64,000 nt of DNA from Gammaproteobacteria bacterium. Its GTDB lineage: Bacteria > Pseudomonadota > Gammaproteobacteria > JAPPPA01. Below the pieces are notes generated by a model that worked only from the letters and a program-made list of their open reading frames with translations, was not told where the DNA came from and ran no database searches. Made by a program: the position numbers and the translations under genes. Shown in pieces: positions 18,022 to 27,122 of this stretch; position 1 is the stretch's first letter, and the number at the start of each line of letters is the position of its first letter. The DNA is taken from NCBI GenBank assembly GCA_030425645.1, contig JAUHZK010000001.1, positions 62,001 through 126,000 of the forward strand, written 5' to 3'.

Positions 18022-19926
18022 ATGGATCATTTAAGCAGTCACAGCGGCTTAATTAAGAGGGTGCGGGTTTTGGGGGTAGCAGCGTTAATAGCCGCAGTTT
18101 CCAGCGCCTGCGTAAGTACACATAATGTAGATATGGAAGGCGATCGGGCAGTTAATCTGCGTGACGATATGCGTCGCTTGGCCGAGAGCCGCATGGTCTT
18201 GCCCGACAAGGCGCTGACCTTAAACGAGGCGATTAACTTCGCCCTCGTCTACAACCTAGATTTGCGCGTAGCAGAGCTAGAGCAGCAAATAGCCAAAGAT
18301 GATGCTTTGGCTACTCGCTTGGGTATGTTGCCCAACTTAAACCTCAATGCTTCGCAAACCCGTCGTTCCGAAGACCGCACACAAGACTATATTGATGCCG
18401 ACACTGGCGCGGTACAAAACTCTAATACGCTGAGCTCATTCAAAAGCTCTCTGACGGCGGACTTAAGCCTGACCTGGAACGTGTTGGACTTTGGTATGTC
18501 TTGGGTGCGTTCGCGTCAGGCGGGTTACCAAACACGTATTGCCGATTTGCAGCGGCTGCGACAGGCTCAGCTGCTGGCGTTGGAGATCACCAACGCTTAC
18601 TGGCGAGCGGCACTAGCTGAAGACAGCCTCGACTATATCCGCGCCGTGGCGGTTGAAATGCGCCAGCAGAAATCCATGATTGAGCGCAGCGTGGCAGAGC
18701 ATCGCGTTGACCCCATCATGGCCAAGGATGCGCAACGCCGGATTGTCGAACTTGAGATCACCATTCGTGATTTACAGGCCGAAGTCTCAAGCTCAAGAAT
18801 AGAGCTGTCGCGCTTGATGGGCCTCAAGCAAGGTGGCGACTTCCAGTTGGAGCGTGAAGCCATTCGTCCGATTTTGGCCGGCTTACCGCGCCCGCATCAG
18901 CTTGATGTGGCGTTGCTCGAGAACCATGCCCTACACCACCGCCCCGAGCTGTTCGCCGCCGATTTTGAGGAAAAAATTAGCCGCGACAATGTGCGTGCGG
19001 AGCTGTTGTCGATGTTCCCTGACCTAACCTTTGGCATTGGCCGTCACTACGATGATAACCGCCTATTACATGCCAATAACTGGAACACCGTAGGGGTTAA
19101 CTTCGGCTGGAACCTGCTCAAGTTGCCTTCTCTGGCGAAGCGTAAAAATGCCCGTGAACACGAGTTAGAACAAACCCAGTACGAGCGTCTGCAAACTACC
19201 GTTGGCGTGGTCACTCAGGTGCATCTTGCGCTGCTGGACTATGCCGTAAAAGTAGACCGCATGCTGCTTTTGGACGAGTCTTATACCTTGGCTAACGACG
19301 TTCTGACCATGGTTCAGGAACATAATCGGCTAGGCAAAATATCTGACCTCGCCGTAACCGAACGCGTACTGCAAGACCTGGCCGCTAAGATGCGCCGTGA
19401 CCAATCCGTTGTCGATGTGATGGTGTCTTACCGCCGCATGCTATCTAGTTCCGGCGTGGATTTGTCGTACTGGAACTCGGACCTCAACGAGCTAGCCCTA
19501 TTAAAGCAAGGTGGCAATGAAGCTTTAGAGGCAACCATTGCACCGGAGCGCAAAATTGTTGCTCACCATGTCGGGCTCAAGGAAACCAGCAACCTATTCC
19601 CTTGGGCTCTGCAGGTAGGTGCTTATCGTAACGAGGCAGCCTTGGCGCCACGCCTACAGCAAGCGCAACAGCTACTAAGCCGTCTACTCGAGCGCACTGA
19701 GCCGGTGGTTACACGTCACCCCAACCCTGACGGCGGCAACATTTACCGTGCGCGTTATCTTGGCTTCACCGAAAAACAAGCGCGCCGCGCTTGCGAGCTG
19801 CTAAAGCAACAAAATATGGACTGCTGGGTAGACAAGCATGACCCTCAGTTGCGGGTTGGTGACTTCATAGTGTGTGATAGCCAAATCGGTAGCCGAGAAT
19901 CGGAGGTAAAGCCATGCGCAAACTAG
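18022..19926 (+). CDS. TolC-family outer-membrane lipoprotein with C-terminal SPOR domain
   Basis: A 634-residue protein. The N-terminus ends in a lipobox-like SSAC (Cys30). Residues about 60-490 follow the TolC pattern: long amphipathic helices with the start LTLNEAINFALVYNLDLRVAELEQQIAKD and two internal halves containing LTADLSLTWNVLDFG and VGVNFGWNLL. The last part (about 535-615) resembles a SPOR domain (WALQVGAYRNEAALAPRLQQAQQLL, IYRARYLGFTEKQARRACELLKQQNMDCWV), a fold that binds peptidoglycan strands lacking stem peptides. A TolC-SPOR fusion is unusual: it would tie the channel to the wall or the division site (inference). The next gene overlaps its end by 13 bases. Confidence 0.88.
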   Translation: MDHLSSHSGLIKRVRVLGVAALIAAVSSACVSTHNVDMEGDRAVNLRDDMRRLAESRMVLPDKALTLNEAINFALVYNLDLRVAELEQQIAKDDALATRLGMLPNLNLNASQTRRSEDRTQDYIDADTGAVQNSNTLSSFKSSLTADLSLTWNVLDFGMSWVRSRQAGYQTRIADLQRLRQAQLLALEITNAYWRAALAEDSLDYIRAVAVEMRQQKSMIERSVAEHRVDPIMAKDAQRRIVELEITIRDLQAEVSSSRIELSRLMGLKQGGDFQLEREAIRPILAGLPRPHQLDVALLENHALHHRPELFAADFEEKISRDNVRAELLSMFPDLTFGIGRHYDDNRLLHANNWNTVGVNFGWNLLKLPSLAKRKNAREHELEQTQYERLQTTVGVVTQVHLALLDYAVKVDRMLLLDESYTLANDVLTMVQEHNRLGKISDLAVTERVLQDLAAKMRRDQSVVDVMVSYRRMLSSSGVDLSYWNSDLNELALLKQGGNEALEATIAPERKIVAHHVGLKETSNLFPWALQVGAYRNEAALAPRLQQAQQLLSRLLERTEPVVTRHPNPDGGNIYRARYLGFTEKQARRACELLKQQNMDCWVDKHDPQLRVGDFIVCDSQIGSRESEVKPCAN

Positions 19927-22424
19927 AACAGCGAGTGGTATTAGATGCGGCTGCCGTAGCCGTAGTCGATGATGTGGCCTTGGATATCCAGCCACGTGCG
20001 GGCGGCTTAGATATAGCTGTAAACCAAGGTGCCACCGTAGCGGAAGGCGGCCAACACCAATTGTCCGCGGCTGAACTGAGCGCTACATCCAGTCAGCCGC
20101 CTGAGAATGTGGTCTATACCATTACGGCATTGCCTAACCATGGCCAAGTGCTACTGAATGGCAATGCCGCCATGAGTTTTACGCAGTTAGAACTGAATAA
20201 TGGCTTGGTGAGCTACATCCACGATGGCGATGAAAATAGCATGCTCGATAGCTTCAGCTTCAAGGTTAAAGACAACCTTACCGGTGAGGCTAACGGCGTT
20301 TTTGAATTCACAGTTGACCCTGTCAATGATGAAAACCCAGCGATTGACCTTAACGGCGATAACCCAGGTCGCGGCTTCATTGCCAACTTTGTTGAAAATG
20401 GTGACCCGATCTCAATTGTAAATAGTGGCGAAGTGACTATTACCGATGGAGATTCGGACGCCGTAAACCTAGAGAGCGTTACTATTCGGCTGACCAATAA
20501 TGCCGACGGTGCTGAAGAGTTTTTGCAGGTTGATGTGGGCGACAGTGGAATCGTCGCCAGTCTTGACTATGACAATGGCGAAGCCGTGTTAACACTGAGC
20601 AATACAGCATCGATCGAAGCTTACGAAAACGTCATGAGCAGCCTAGTTTATGGCAACCACAGTGACGCTCCCTCGACCGAGAATCGGATCATCCAAGTCA
20701 CCGCGTTTGACGGCGAAAATAGCAGTAATATTTCCACCATCTTGGTTAGCGTCGAGGCACGTAATGACGCCCCGACCTGGAGTCACCCTGCTAGCCAAGT
20801 AGCCATTGAGGACACCCCCACATTGATCGACGGGATTACCGTTAGCGATGTGGATGCAGGTACGGGCGAACTCATGGTGACGCTCACGGTTAGTCATGGC
20901 AGCCTCTCGCTGCCGACCGATGCGGGTTTAACTGCGCTGCAGAATAATGGCAGTAACAACGTGGTACTGCGCGGCACTCTCGATAGCCTGAATCAGGCCC
21001 TTGCCGGTTTGACTTACACCGGCAGTACGGACTTTAACGGCCTCGATGAGTTGCAGCTCTTGGTTGACGACCAAGGGAGCCAAGGTAGCGGTGCTGCGCT
21101 TACGGCTTCAAGCAGTATGGTTATTGACCTGTCTGACACCAGCGTTAGTGCGGTTAACGATGCGCCGGTGATTGCGGCGCCAGCGAGCGCCACCACGCTT
21201 GAAGACAATGCCATCAGTTTTACTGACATCAGCATTACCGATGTCGACGCTGATGACGGCCTGCCCCGCGTGACCATCAGTGCTGAAAATGGCCAACTCA
21301 GTCTCGCTAGCATAAGTGGGCTTACCCTGATTTCAGGCGCTGCGGACGGGAGCAGCGAAGTGGTTGTAGAGGGTAGCCTGAGCGATATCAATGCCGCTTT
21401 GAATGGCCTTACGTTTACCCCTGATGAAAACTACTCTGGCCAAGCGGCGTTAGTTGTTGCCGTTAACGACCAAAGCCCGGTTAACCCTGGTCCGCTATCG
21501 GATGAGCAGCGGATTGAAATCGCGGTGACCCCAAGTAACGATTTGCCGCAGCTCGATATTAATGAGCCGTTAGTCCTCGCCACGCCGGATGCCCCTGCTC
21601 CAATTGGCGGCGAATTACTCGCTGCTAGTGATCCGGATAATGCCAACAGCGACCTCCGTTATACCCTCTCTGGTGTACCGGAGAATGGTGAGCTGATGTT
21701 AGATGGCACAACGTTGCAAGTAGGTGACAGCTTTTCCCAGGAGGATATCAACAGTGGCCGAATTAGCTACGCCGCTAGCGATATGAGTTTTGAGCGGGAT
21801 CAGTTTGAATTTGCCTTATCTGACCCAGCTACAACCGGTGCACCGCCGGTGACGGCAACCTTTGATATTTTAATGCGCGACGGTAGTGCCCCTAACCCCG
21901 GTGTATTTACGGCCGGGTATGAATCAGCGGCAGAGCCGCTATTTGGCAATTCGGTGGCGGCCGAGAGTGACGGCTTGCCCGCACAGGCTGGCTCGCCGTT
22001 GTTAGAAAAGCTGGATCTAAACCGACCTGATTATCTGCAAAGTGCGGCTAAGCAGCTGCAGGAATTGGCCGCCAACGCCGACTTAGGCTTAACCGGTTTG
22101 GCCAGCACGGTCGAGTTAGGCTCGCCAAGCAGTGATGCCAATGCCATCTTGCGTAGCTGTAGCGAAGTGGCTGGTTTGGGTGCTTGCAATTTAGCTGCCG
22201 CTGACGCCCCAGAGGCGCGTTTGGCTAACGCTCAGCCAGAGCTGCTCGGCCGTTATATGGAAGCTGGCAGCCTAAGCCCTCAGGCAGTGCCGACCGATGA
22301 TCTACTCGTTGCCGCAGCTAAGTGCGATCACTTAAATGAAGCTCCGGCGGTGTTTGCTGAAGACTATCGCAGCGGAGATGCTGGCGAGTGTGCGGTGGCT
22401 AGCCCTTCTAACCCTAGCCGTTAG
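19914..22424 (+). CDS. Cadherin/CSPG-repeat protein with N-terminal LEPR-like motif; likely substrate of the adjacent exporter
   Basis: An 836-residue acidic, beta-rich protein. It begins MRKLEQRVVLDAAA, matching the LEPR-type motif (LEPR.hhhDAA and variants) found at the start of large bacterial surface proteins, and has no hydrophobic signal peptide. The body holds about five Ig/cadherin-like repeats: CSPG-type units near residues 35-140 and 555-660 (PNHGQVLLNG, PENGELMLDG) and cadherin-like units at about 150-550 with NDAP linkers and DVDA/DSDA acidic loops suited to calcium. The C-terminal about 150 residues are of unknown fold and carry four cysteines. There are no RTX GGxGxD repeats. 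It overlaps the TolC-SPOR gene and precedes the M50 gene, which suggests it is handled by them. Confidence 0.82.
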   Translation: MRKLEQRVVLDAAAVAVVDDVALDIQPRAGGLDIAVNQGATVAEGGQHQLSAAELSATSSQPPENVVYTITALPNHGQVLLNGNAAMSFTQLELNNGLVSYIHDGDENSMLDSFSFKVKDNLTGEANGVFEFTVDPVNDENPAIDLNGDNPGRGFIANFVENGDPISIVNSGEVTITDGDSDAVNLESVTIRLTNNADGAEEFLQVDVGDSGIVASLDYDNGEAVLTLSNTASIEAYENVMSSLVYGNHSDAPSTENRIIQVTAFDGENSSNISTILVSVEARNDAPTWSHPASQVAIEDTPTLIDGITVSDVDAGTGELMVTLTVSHGSLSLPTDAGLTALQNNGSNNVVLRGTLDSLNQALAGLTYTGSTDFNGLDELQLLVDDQGSQGSGAALTASSSMVIDLSDTSVSAVNDAPVIAAPASATTLEDNAISFTDISITDVDADDGLPRVTISAENGQLSLASISGLTLISGAADGSSEVVVEGSLSDINAALNGLTFTPDENYSGQAALVVAVNDQSPVNPGPLSDEQRIEIAVTPSNDLPQLDINEPLVLATPDAPAPIGGELLAASDPDNANSDLRYTLSGVPENGELMLDGTTLQVGDSFSQEDINSGRISYAASDMSFERDQFEFALSDPATTGAPPVTATFDILMRDGSAPNPGVFTAGYESAAEPLFGNSVAAESDGLPAQAGSPLLEKLDLNRPDYLQSAAKQLQELAANADLGLTGLASTVELGSPSSDANAILRSCSEVAGLGACNLAAADAPEARLANAQPELLGRYMEAGSLSPQAVPTDDLLVAAAKCDHLNEAPAVFAEDYRSGDAGECAVASPSNPSR

Positions 22425-22438
22425 TTCAAGAGCTATTA

Positions 22439-24481
22439 ATGACAATGGCGCCGCCAAAGTCGAGCATGAGCATATCGTCCTTGCAGGAGGCGTCGCTGTT
22501 GCCGCCGGGCTGGGCTGGTTTTAGGCCGGAGTTATTGTTACACCAAGTCGACTCCGGCCAATACCTGTTAGAAGATCCGCAAAGCGGTGATTTGTTTGAG
22601 TTAAGCCGCTCTGAGGCCGAGGTGGCGCGCCGGTTAGTGCAATCGGCGTCGGCCACGGGCGCTTGTCAGCAGCTTGTGCGTGAGCAGGTGATTTCTGCTT
22701 CTGCGTTAGGTCGTTTTTTAATGGATTGTCAGCAGCAGGGCCTCTGCCGCCAAACGCCAGCAACAGATCAGAGTGTTAGTTGGTCGTTAATGTGGCGCGT
22801 GCCGCTCTGGCGTCCGCAACAATTTTTGCAGCGTTGGTTGCCCGCTTTAAACCCACTATTTAGCCGCCATTTTGCTTGGTTGTTAGTGCTGCTCGGCGGT
22901 GTGGGTTTTGCCGGTATTGCGCCGCAGTTGGAGCTGTATGCAAGTACCGCCAATTACCTGGCTACCCCGGCGGGTATGTTGTTGTTTGTTTGTTGCATTG
23001 TTGTATTGAAGCTAGGCCATGAGTTGGCTCACGCATTTACAGCAGCGCGTTTGGGTGTCGAAGTTCGGCAAATCGGTATCATTTTTATGTTGTTGTGGCC
23101 GCTGTTGTATACCGATGTAACTGATGCGTGGAAGGTTGCTGACCGGCGCAAACGGGCCAGCATTGCCCTAGCCGGCATTGTCTTTGAATTGGCAGTAGCT
23201 GCCATTGCCGCCTGTCTATGGCTACTGTTGCCTGATGGCATCGCCAGAACCCTGGCCTTTATTTTTTCGAGTGTGGCCTTGGTTAGCTCCCTGCTTATTA
23301 ACCTCAATCCGCTGATGCGCTTTGATGGCTACTACGCATTGATGGACTATTGGAACCTGCCGAATTTGCAACAGCAGGCCCAGGCGCATTGCCAGCAATG
23401 GCGGCGGCACAAAATGTGGGGTGCAGCTGCTGTCAACTGGCGACCTCGGTTATGGGTGTATGGCTGGACTGCCTGGGTTTGGCGATGGCTGATTTCGACG
23501 CTAATTATCGGGCTGGTGTGGACCAGCCTAGGGGCGCCTATTGCCATTATCGTTGGGGTGTTTTTTATGCGTAATTTACTGTGGACGCCATTGCAGCAAG
23601 AATGGCGGTTCTTAAGAGATGGCGGCTTCTGGCGTAGCGCCCATAGCCGCCGTACCGCGATCGGTTTGATTATGTTGTTGGCGTTGCTGCTAGTGCCATT
23701 GCCGCGGTCGCTAGATATCGCCGCTACGGTGTCGGCCGCAGATCAGCAGCATCATAGTTTTCCGCTAGCGGCCGAATTACTTGATGATTTGCCGGCACTA
23801 GGCCAAGTGGCTGAAAAAGGCGGTTTGCTGTTAAGTGCTCAACAACCGGCGTTAACACGGGACTTGGCCTTAGCTGAGCAAGAACTAGAGCTGCGGCAAC
23901 GCCGCCACGACGCGCTATTGCTCACCGGCGAACAAGGCGGTCTTCGTAAGACAGCGCTGGCTGAGTTGGCGCGAGCGAAACAAGACCTAGAGCGGCTGCA
24001 GAAGCAGCAGCAGGATTTGCTGATTAAAGCCAAGCCGGCGGCCGTTGTGATGGCGCGTGATGAACAGCTGCGCGCAGGTGATACGGTGCGAGCGGGTGCC
24101 ACTTTATTGGTAACGGCCAACCCGCAAATGGCACAGCTAGATTTGTATCTGTCTCAGCGCCAGTTGGCTGAGTGGTTAGAGCAAACCGCCGCGGGCGTAA
24201 CAATCACATTGGCGAACGGCCAGCAGCTATTTCAGGTGTTAGCGGATAATTTGCCGGAGCCGCAATTGCAGCTTAGTCCGCCAGCAGTTTTGATGGACCA
24301 TGCTGGCGGGCCAATTGCTACCCAAATTTCCGTTACCGGGAAACCACAAGCCTTGGGTAGCTGGTATCAACTACAGCTACCGTTAGCGGCGCCGGCACCC
24401 TACTTAAATATGCCGGCCATCGTAAATGTAGAGCTTGGTTACCGGAATTTGGCAGCACGCCTATTTGATGCCTTTAGTTAA
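22439..24481 (+). CDS. M50 (site-2-protease-like) membrane protein with PqqD-like N-terminus and HlyD-like C-terminus
   Basis: A 680-residue protein. Residues about 25-110 resemble a PqqD-type winged-helix peptide-binding domain (YLLEDPQSGDLFELSRSEAEVARRLV). The membrane core has the zinc-metalloprotease motif HELAH at 194-198 and the second motif NPLMRFDGY at 290-298 (Asp296), both intact, among about seven membrane segments. After the last one (LIMLLALLLVPLP) comes a periplasmic HlyD-like arm with a coiled coil at about 475-535. The layout suggests recognition of a peptide in the cytoplasm, intramembrane cleavage, and direct contact with an adaptor or TolC channel. It follows the LEPR-motif gene by 14 bases. 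All functional statements beyond the motifs are inference. Confidence 0.87.
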   Translation: MTMAPPKSSMSISSLQEASLLPPGWAGFRPELLLHQVDSGQYLLEDPQSGDLFELSRSEAEVARRLVQSASATGACQQLVREQVISASALGRFLMDCQQQGLCRQTPATDQSVSWSLMWRVPLWRPQQFLQRWLPALNPLFSRHFAWLLVLLGGVGFAGIAPQLELYASTANYLATPAGMLLFVCCIVVLKLGHELAHAFTAARLGVEVRQIGIIFMLLWPLLYTDVTDAWKVADRRKRASIALAGIVFELAVAAIAACLWLLLPDGIARTLAFIFSSVALVSSLLINLNPLMRFDGYYALMDYWNLPNLQQQAQAHCQQWRRHKMWGAAAVNWRPRLWVYGWTAWVWRWLISTLIIGLVWTSLGAPIAIIVGVFFMRNLLWTPLQQEWRFLRDGGFWRSAHSRRTAIGLIMLLALLLVPLPRSLDIAATVSAADQQHHSFPLAAELLDDLPALGQVAEKGGLLLSAQQPALTRDLALAEQELELRQRRHDALLLTGEQGGLRKTALAELARAKQDLERLQKQQQDLLIKAKPAAVVMARDEQLRAGDTVRAGATLLVTANPQMAQLDLYLSQRQLAEWLEQTAAGVTITLANGQQLFQVLADNLPEPQLQLSPPAVLMDHAGGPIATQISVTGKPQALGSWYQLQLPLAAPAPYLNMPAIVNVELGYRNLAARLFDAFS

Positions 24482-24508
24482 GCTGCCCGGCTTAGCTGCA
24501 AATTAGTC

Positions 24509-24534
24509 AGCGCCGCCACGTATAATGCGGCGCT
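24509..24534 (+). promoter_or_regulatory. Hairpin with TATAAT in its loop, ahead of uup
   Basis: AGCGCCGC (24509-24516) pairs with GCGGCGCT (24527-24534); TATAAT (24521-24526) lies in the loop. It could be a -10 element for uup or a weak end signal for the export cluster, since no T-run follows. Role undecided. Confidence 0.35.
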
Positions 24535-24561
24535 AATTTAGCTTCATCAAGGGGCCGCTCT

Positions 24562-26430
24562 GTGCTGCTGTCTTTACGCGAGACGTCTTTAACTTATAGC
24601 GAAAAACCATTACTCAATGACATCAACTTTCAAGTAGATGCTGGTGAGCGGGTTTGCTTGGTTGGTCGTAATGGCGCTGGTAAATCGAGCCTAATGAAGA
24701 TTATTGCCGGCGATATCGAGGCCGATAGTGGCACGCGTGCATTGCAGGACCAGCTGCGGGTGGCGCGCCTTGTGCAAGATGTACCGCACGACATTGAAGG
24801 TACCGTCTACGATGTGGTGACGGCGGGTTTGGGTAATGTCGGCAGCCTAATCAACCAGTATGAGCAAGCTGCCGCCCAAGGTGAAAACGCCGAGGCCCTG
24901 CTCGATTTGCAACATCAGATTGAGGCGCAAAGCGGCTGGGATGCAAAACGTCAGGTAGATGAAGTGCTGTCGCGCATGGAGCTTGATGGCATGGCGTTTT
25001 TCCAGAGCCTATCAGGTGGCCTTAAACGGCGGGTGCTGCTTGCGCAGGCCTTAGCTAGTGACCCTCAACTATTGTTGCTTGACGAGCCGACTAACCACCT
25101 CGATATCGAAGCCGTTAAATGGCTAGAAAGCTTTATTCGCAATGGTCACTTTGCGGTGGTATTTGTGACCCACGATCGCGCCTTTTTGGATGCTATTGCG
25201 ACGCGTATTGTCGAAGTTGATCGTGGCCAGCTGTTTAACTTCCCTGGCCGTTACAGCGAATACCGGCAGCGCAAGGCGGAGATGTTAGATGTTGAACGCA
25301 AGCAAAAAGCAGAGTTCGACAAAAACTTAGCCGAAGAAGAAGCTTGGATCCGACGAGGTGTGAAGGCGCGTACCAAACGTAACGTTGGCCGTGTTCGCCG
25401 GCTAGAAGATTTGCGTGAGGAAGCCGAGGCGCATCAGAAGTATCAAGCGCGGGCCACCATTCAGGCGCAGATGGCGGAGAACACCGGTAAACGGGTGATC
25501 GAAGCAAAAAATATCAGCTACAGCATTGCCGGGAAAACCCTCGTTAACGATTTCAGCCTGAAAATTATTCGTGGACAGAAAATTGGCTTAATGGGGCCAA
25601 ACGGCTGTGGCAAGACAACCTTGCTGAGGTTGTTATTGCAGGAGCTTAAGGCAGACAGCGGCACCATTATTGAAGGTAGCAATCTGCAAGTTGGCTATTT
25701 TGATCAAACGCGTAAAGCGCTCCGTTTAGACAAAACAGCGGCTTGGAACATTGCTGAAGGTTACGAAAAAATCGACTTCAACGGCCGTAGCTTGCACGTA
25801 TTGGGTTACTTGAAAGCATTCCTGTTCACTCCGGATCGTTCGCAGTCTTTGGTAGACGTGTTGTCGGGCGGAGAACGCAATCGCCTGTTATTGGCGCGCC
25901 TATTTGCTCATCCCGCCAATGTTTTGGTGATGGACGAACCAACCAATGACTTGGACGTTGAGACCTTAGAGTTGCTCGAGGATTTGGTAAACGGGTTTGC
26001 GGGCACGGTGCTGCTGGTGTCGCATGACCGAGAGTTCGTAAACAACGTTGTTGACGGCATTATTACCTATGCAGGTGATGGCCAATTTGACTACTTTGTT
26101 GGCAATTATGACGACTGGTTGAGACAGCAAAAACAACAGCAGAAGGTGGCAAAGGCAAAGCCGAAAGCGGCGGCGGTGTCGGCGCCAAAGCCGAAAAAAA
26201 CCAAACTGAGTTACAAGTTTCAGCTAGAGCTAGATCAGCTGCCTAAGCAAATAGAGCAGCTAGAAGAAGACATCGCTGCTTTATCTTCGGCGATGGCAGA
26301 CCCGCAATTTTTTAAGCAAGATGTGGCGACGGTAACCGCCGAGCAAGAAAAAATGACGGGCCTACAAGCCGAACTAGAAGCCGCATTTAGCCGCTGGGAA
26401 GCATTAGAAGCCATGCAGAATGGCGAGTAG
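24562..26430 (+). CDS. uup: ABC-F family ATPase Uup
   Basis: A soluble tandem ABC ATPase of 622 residues, without membrane segments. It has two P-loops (GRNGAGKSS, GPNGCGKTT), two signatures (LSGGLKRRV, LSGGERNRL) and two Walker B motifs (LLLDEPTNHLD, VMDEPTNDLD), joined by the charged ABC-F linker. The C-terminus carries the Uup coiled-coil domain (KTKLSYKFQLELDQLPKQIEQLEEDI), which separates it from EttA/YheS-type paralogues. The family acts on ribosomes or DNA-associated transactions and is not a transporter. Translation starts with GTG after an AAGGGG site. It should not be counted as the missing energy source of the upstream export cluster. Confidence 0.95.
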   Translation: MLLSLRETSLTYSEKPLLNDINFQVDAGERVCLVGRNGAGKSSLMKIIAGDIEADSGTRALQDQLRVARLVQDVPHDIEGTVYDVVTAGLGNVGSLINQYEQAAAQGENAEALLDLQHQIEAQSGWDAKRQVDEVLSRMELDGMAFFQSLSGGLKRRVLLAQALASDPQLLLLDEPTNHLDIEAVKWLESFIRNGHFAVVFVTHDRAFLDAIATRIVEVDRGQLFNFPGRYSEYRQRKAEMLDVERKQKAEFDKNLAEEEAWIRRGVKARTKRNVGRVRRLEDLREEAEAHQKYQARATIQAQMAENTGKRVIEAKNISYSIAGKTLVNDFSLKIIRGQKIGLMGPNGCGKTTLLRLLLQELKADSGTIIEGSNLQVGYFDQTRKALRLDKTAAWNIAEGYEKIDFNGRSLHVLGYLKAFLFTPDRSQSLVDVLSGGERNRLLLARLFAHPANVLVMDEPTNDLDVETLELLEDLVNGFAGTVLLVSHDREFVNNVVDGIITYAGDGQFDYFVGNYDDWLRQQKQQQKVAKAKPKAAAVSAPKPKKTKLSYKFQLELDQLPKQIEQLEEDIAALSSAMADPQFFKQDVATVTAEQEKMTGLQAELEAAFSRWEALEAMQNGE

Positions 26431-26448
26431 GAAAACTAGAGAGTGGCC

Positions 26449-27108
26449 ATGTCAGAGTTGAAAACCGCATTAGTACTAGGTGGCAGTGGCCTAATCGGCC
26501 GCCAATTAGTGAATGAGCTGCTAGAGAGCCAACATTATCAGCGGGTGACGGTGTTGCTAAGGCGTCCATTAGCGGACTTACCTGAAGGCGCTGAGCAGCG
26601 CATTGAGGATTTTGATGCACTTATTGCTAGCGCTGAGCCTTTGGAGGCGAATGACGTCTTCTGTTGTTTAGGTACTACCATTAAGACAGTGAAAGGCGAT
26701 AAGGCGGCTTTCTACCGCATTGACCATGACTACCCGGTTGCGCTAGCTCAATTGGCACAGCAAGGCGGTGCAGAGCGCTGTTTTGTGGTTTCTGCCTTAG
26801 GCGCAAATGCCGCAAGCCGTGTTTATTACAACCGTGTCAAAGGTGAAATGGAGCGTGACCTTCGGGCGCTAAATTTTGCCGCCTTACATATTTATCAGCC
26901 GTCTTTGCTGATTGGTAAGCGGGACCATTTGGATCAGCCCAGTCGCTCCGGCGAAGGCGTGGGGCAAGCGTTGATGCCGCTGCTTAACCTGCTGCTACAA
27001 GGCGCGTTACGCAAGTACCGCGCAACCCCAGCGGATTCTGTAGCCGCAGCCATGGCGGCCGACGCACAGCGACAAACCCAAGGGCTTGAGATTCATCATT
27101 TCGAGTAA
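26449..27108 (+). CDS. NAD(P)-binding epimerase-like oxidoreductase (atypical SDR)
   Basis: A 219-residue Rossmann protein with N-terminal nucleotide motif ALVLGGSGLIGRQLV and mid-chain FVVSALGANAASRVYYNRVKGEMERDL, in which the YNRVKG segment supplies the Tyr-x-x-x-Lys-like site of atypical SDRs related to YraR/HTATIP2. The substrate is unknown. I take ATG at 26449 as start because GAGAG lies at the right distance; GTG at 26443 is in frame. It follows uup by 18 bases and may be co-transcribed. The stop lies in a 16-base palindrome shared with the convergent fabR. Confidence 0.78.
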   Translation: MSELKTALVLGGSGLIGRQLVNELLESQHYQRVTVLLRRPLADLPEGAEQRIEDFDALIASAEPLEANDVFCCLGTTIKTVKGDKAAFYRIDHDYPVALAQLAQQGGAERCFVVSALGANAASRVYYNRVKGEMERDLRALNFAALHIYQPSLLIGKRDHLDQPSRSGEGVGQALMPLLNLLLQGALRKYRATPADSVAAAMAADAQRQTQGLEIHHFE

Positions 27109-27122
27109 GCTTAATTAAGCTT
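27107..27122. repeat. 16-base palindrome shared by two convergent stop codons
   Basis: AAGCTTAATTAAGCTT is a perfect palindrome containing most of the TAA of the forward gene (27106-27108) and the TAA of the reverse gene (27117-27115). It could act as a weak bidirectional end signal, though it lacks a G+C stem. Confidence 0.4.

Noticed and set aside
19914-22424. RTX toxin or RTX adhesin of a type I system
   Set aside because: No GGxGxD nonapeptides and no ABC transporter; the repeats are cadherin/CSPG-like.
24562-26430. Uup as the ATPase of the export cluster
   Set aside because: It has two ABC domains, the ABC-F linker, the Uup C-terminal coiled coil and no membrane domain, so it is a soluble housekeeping protein.
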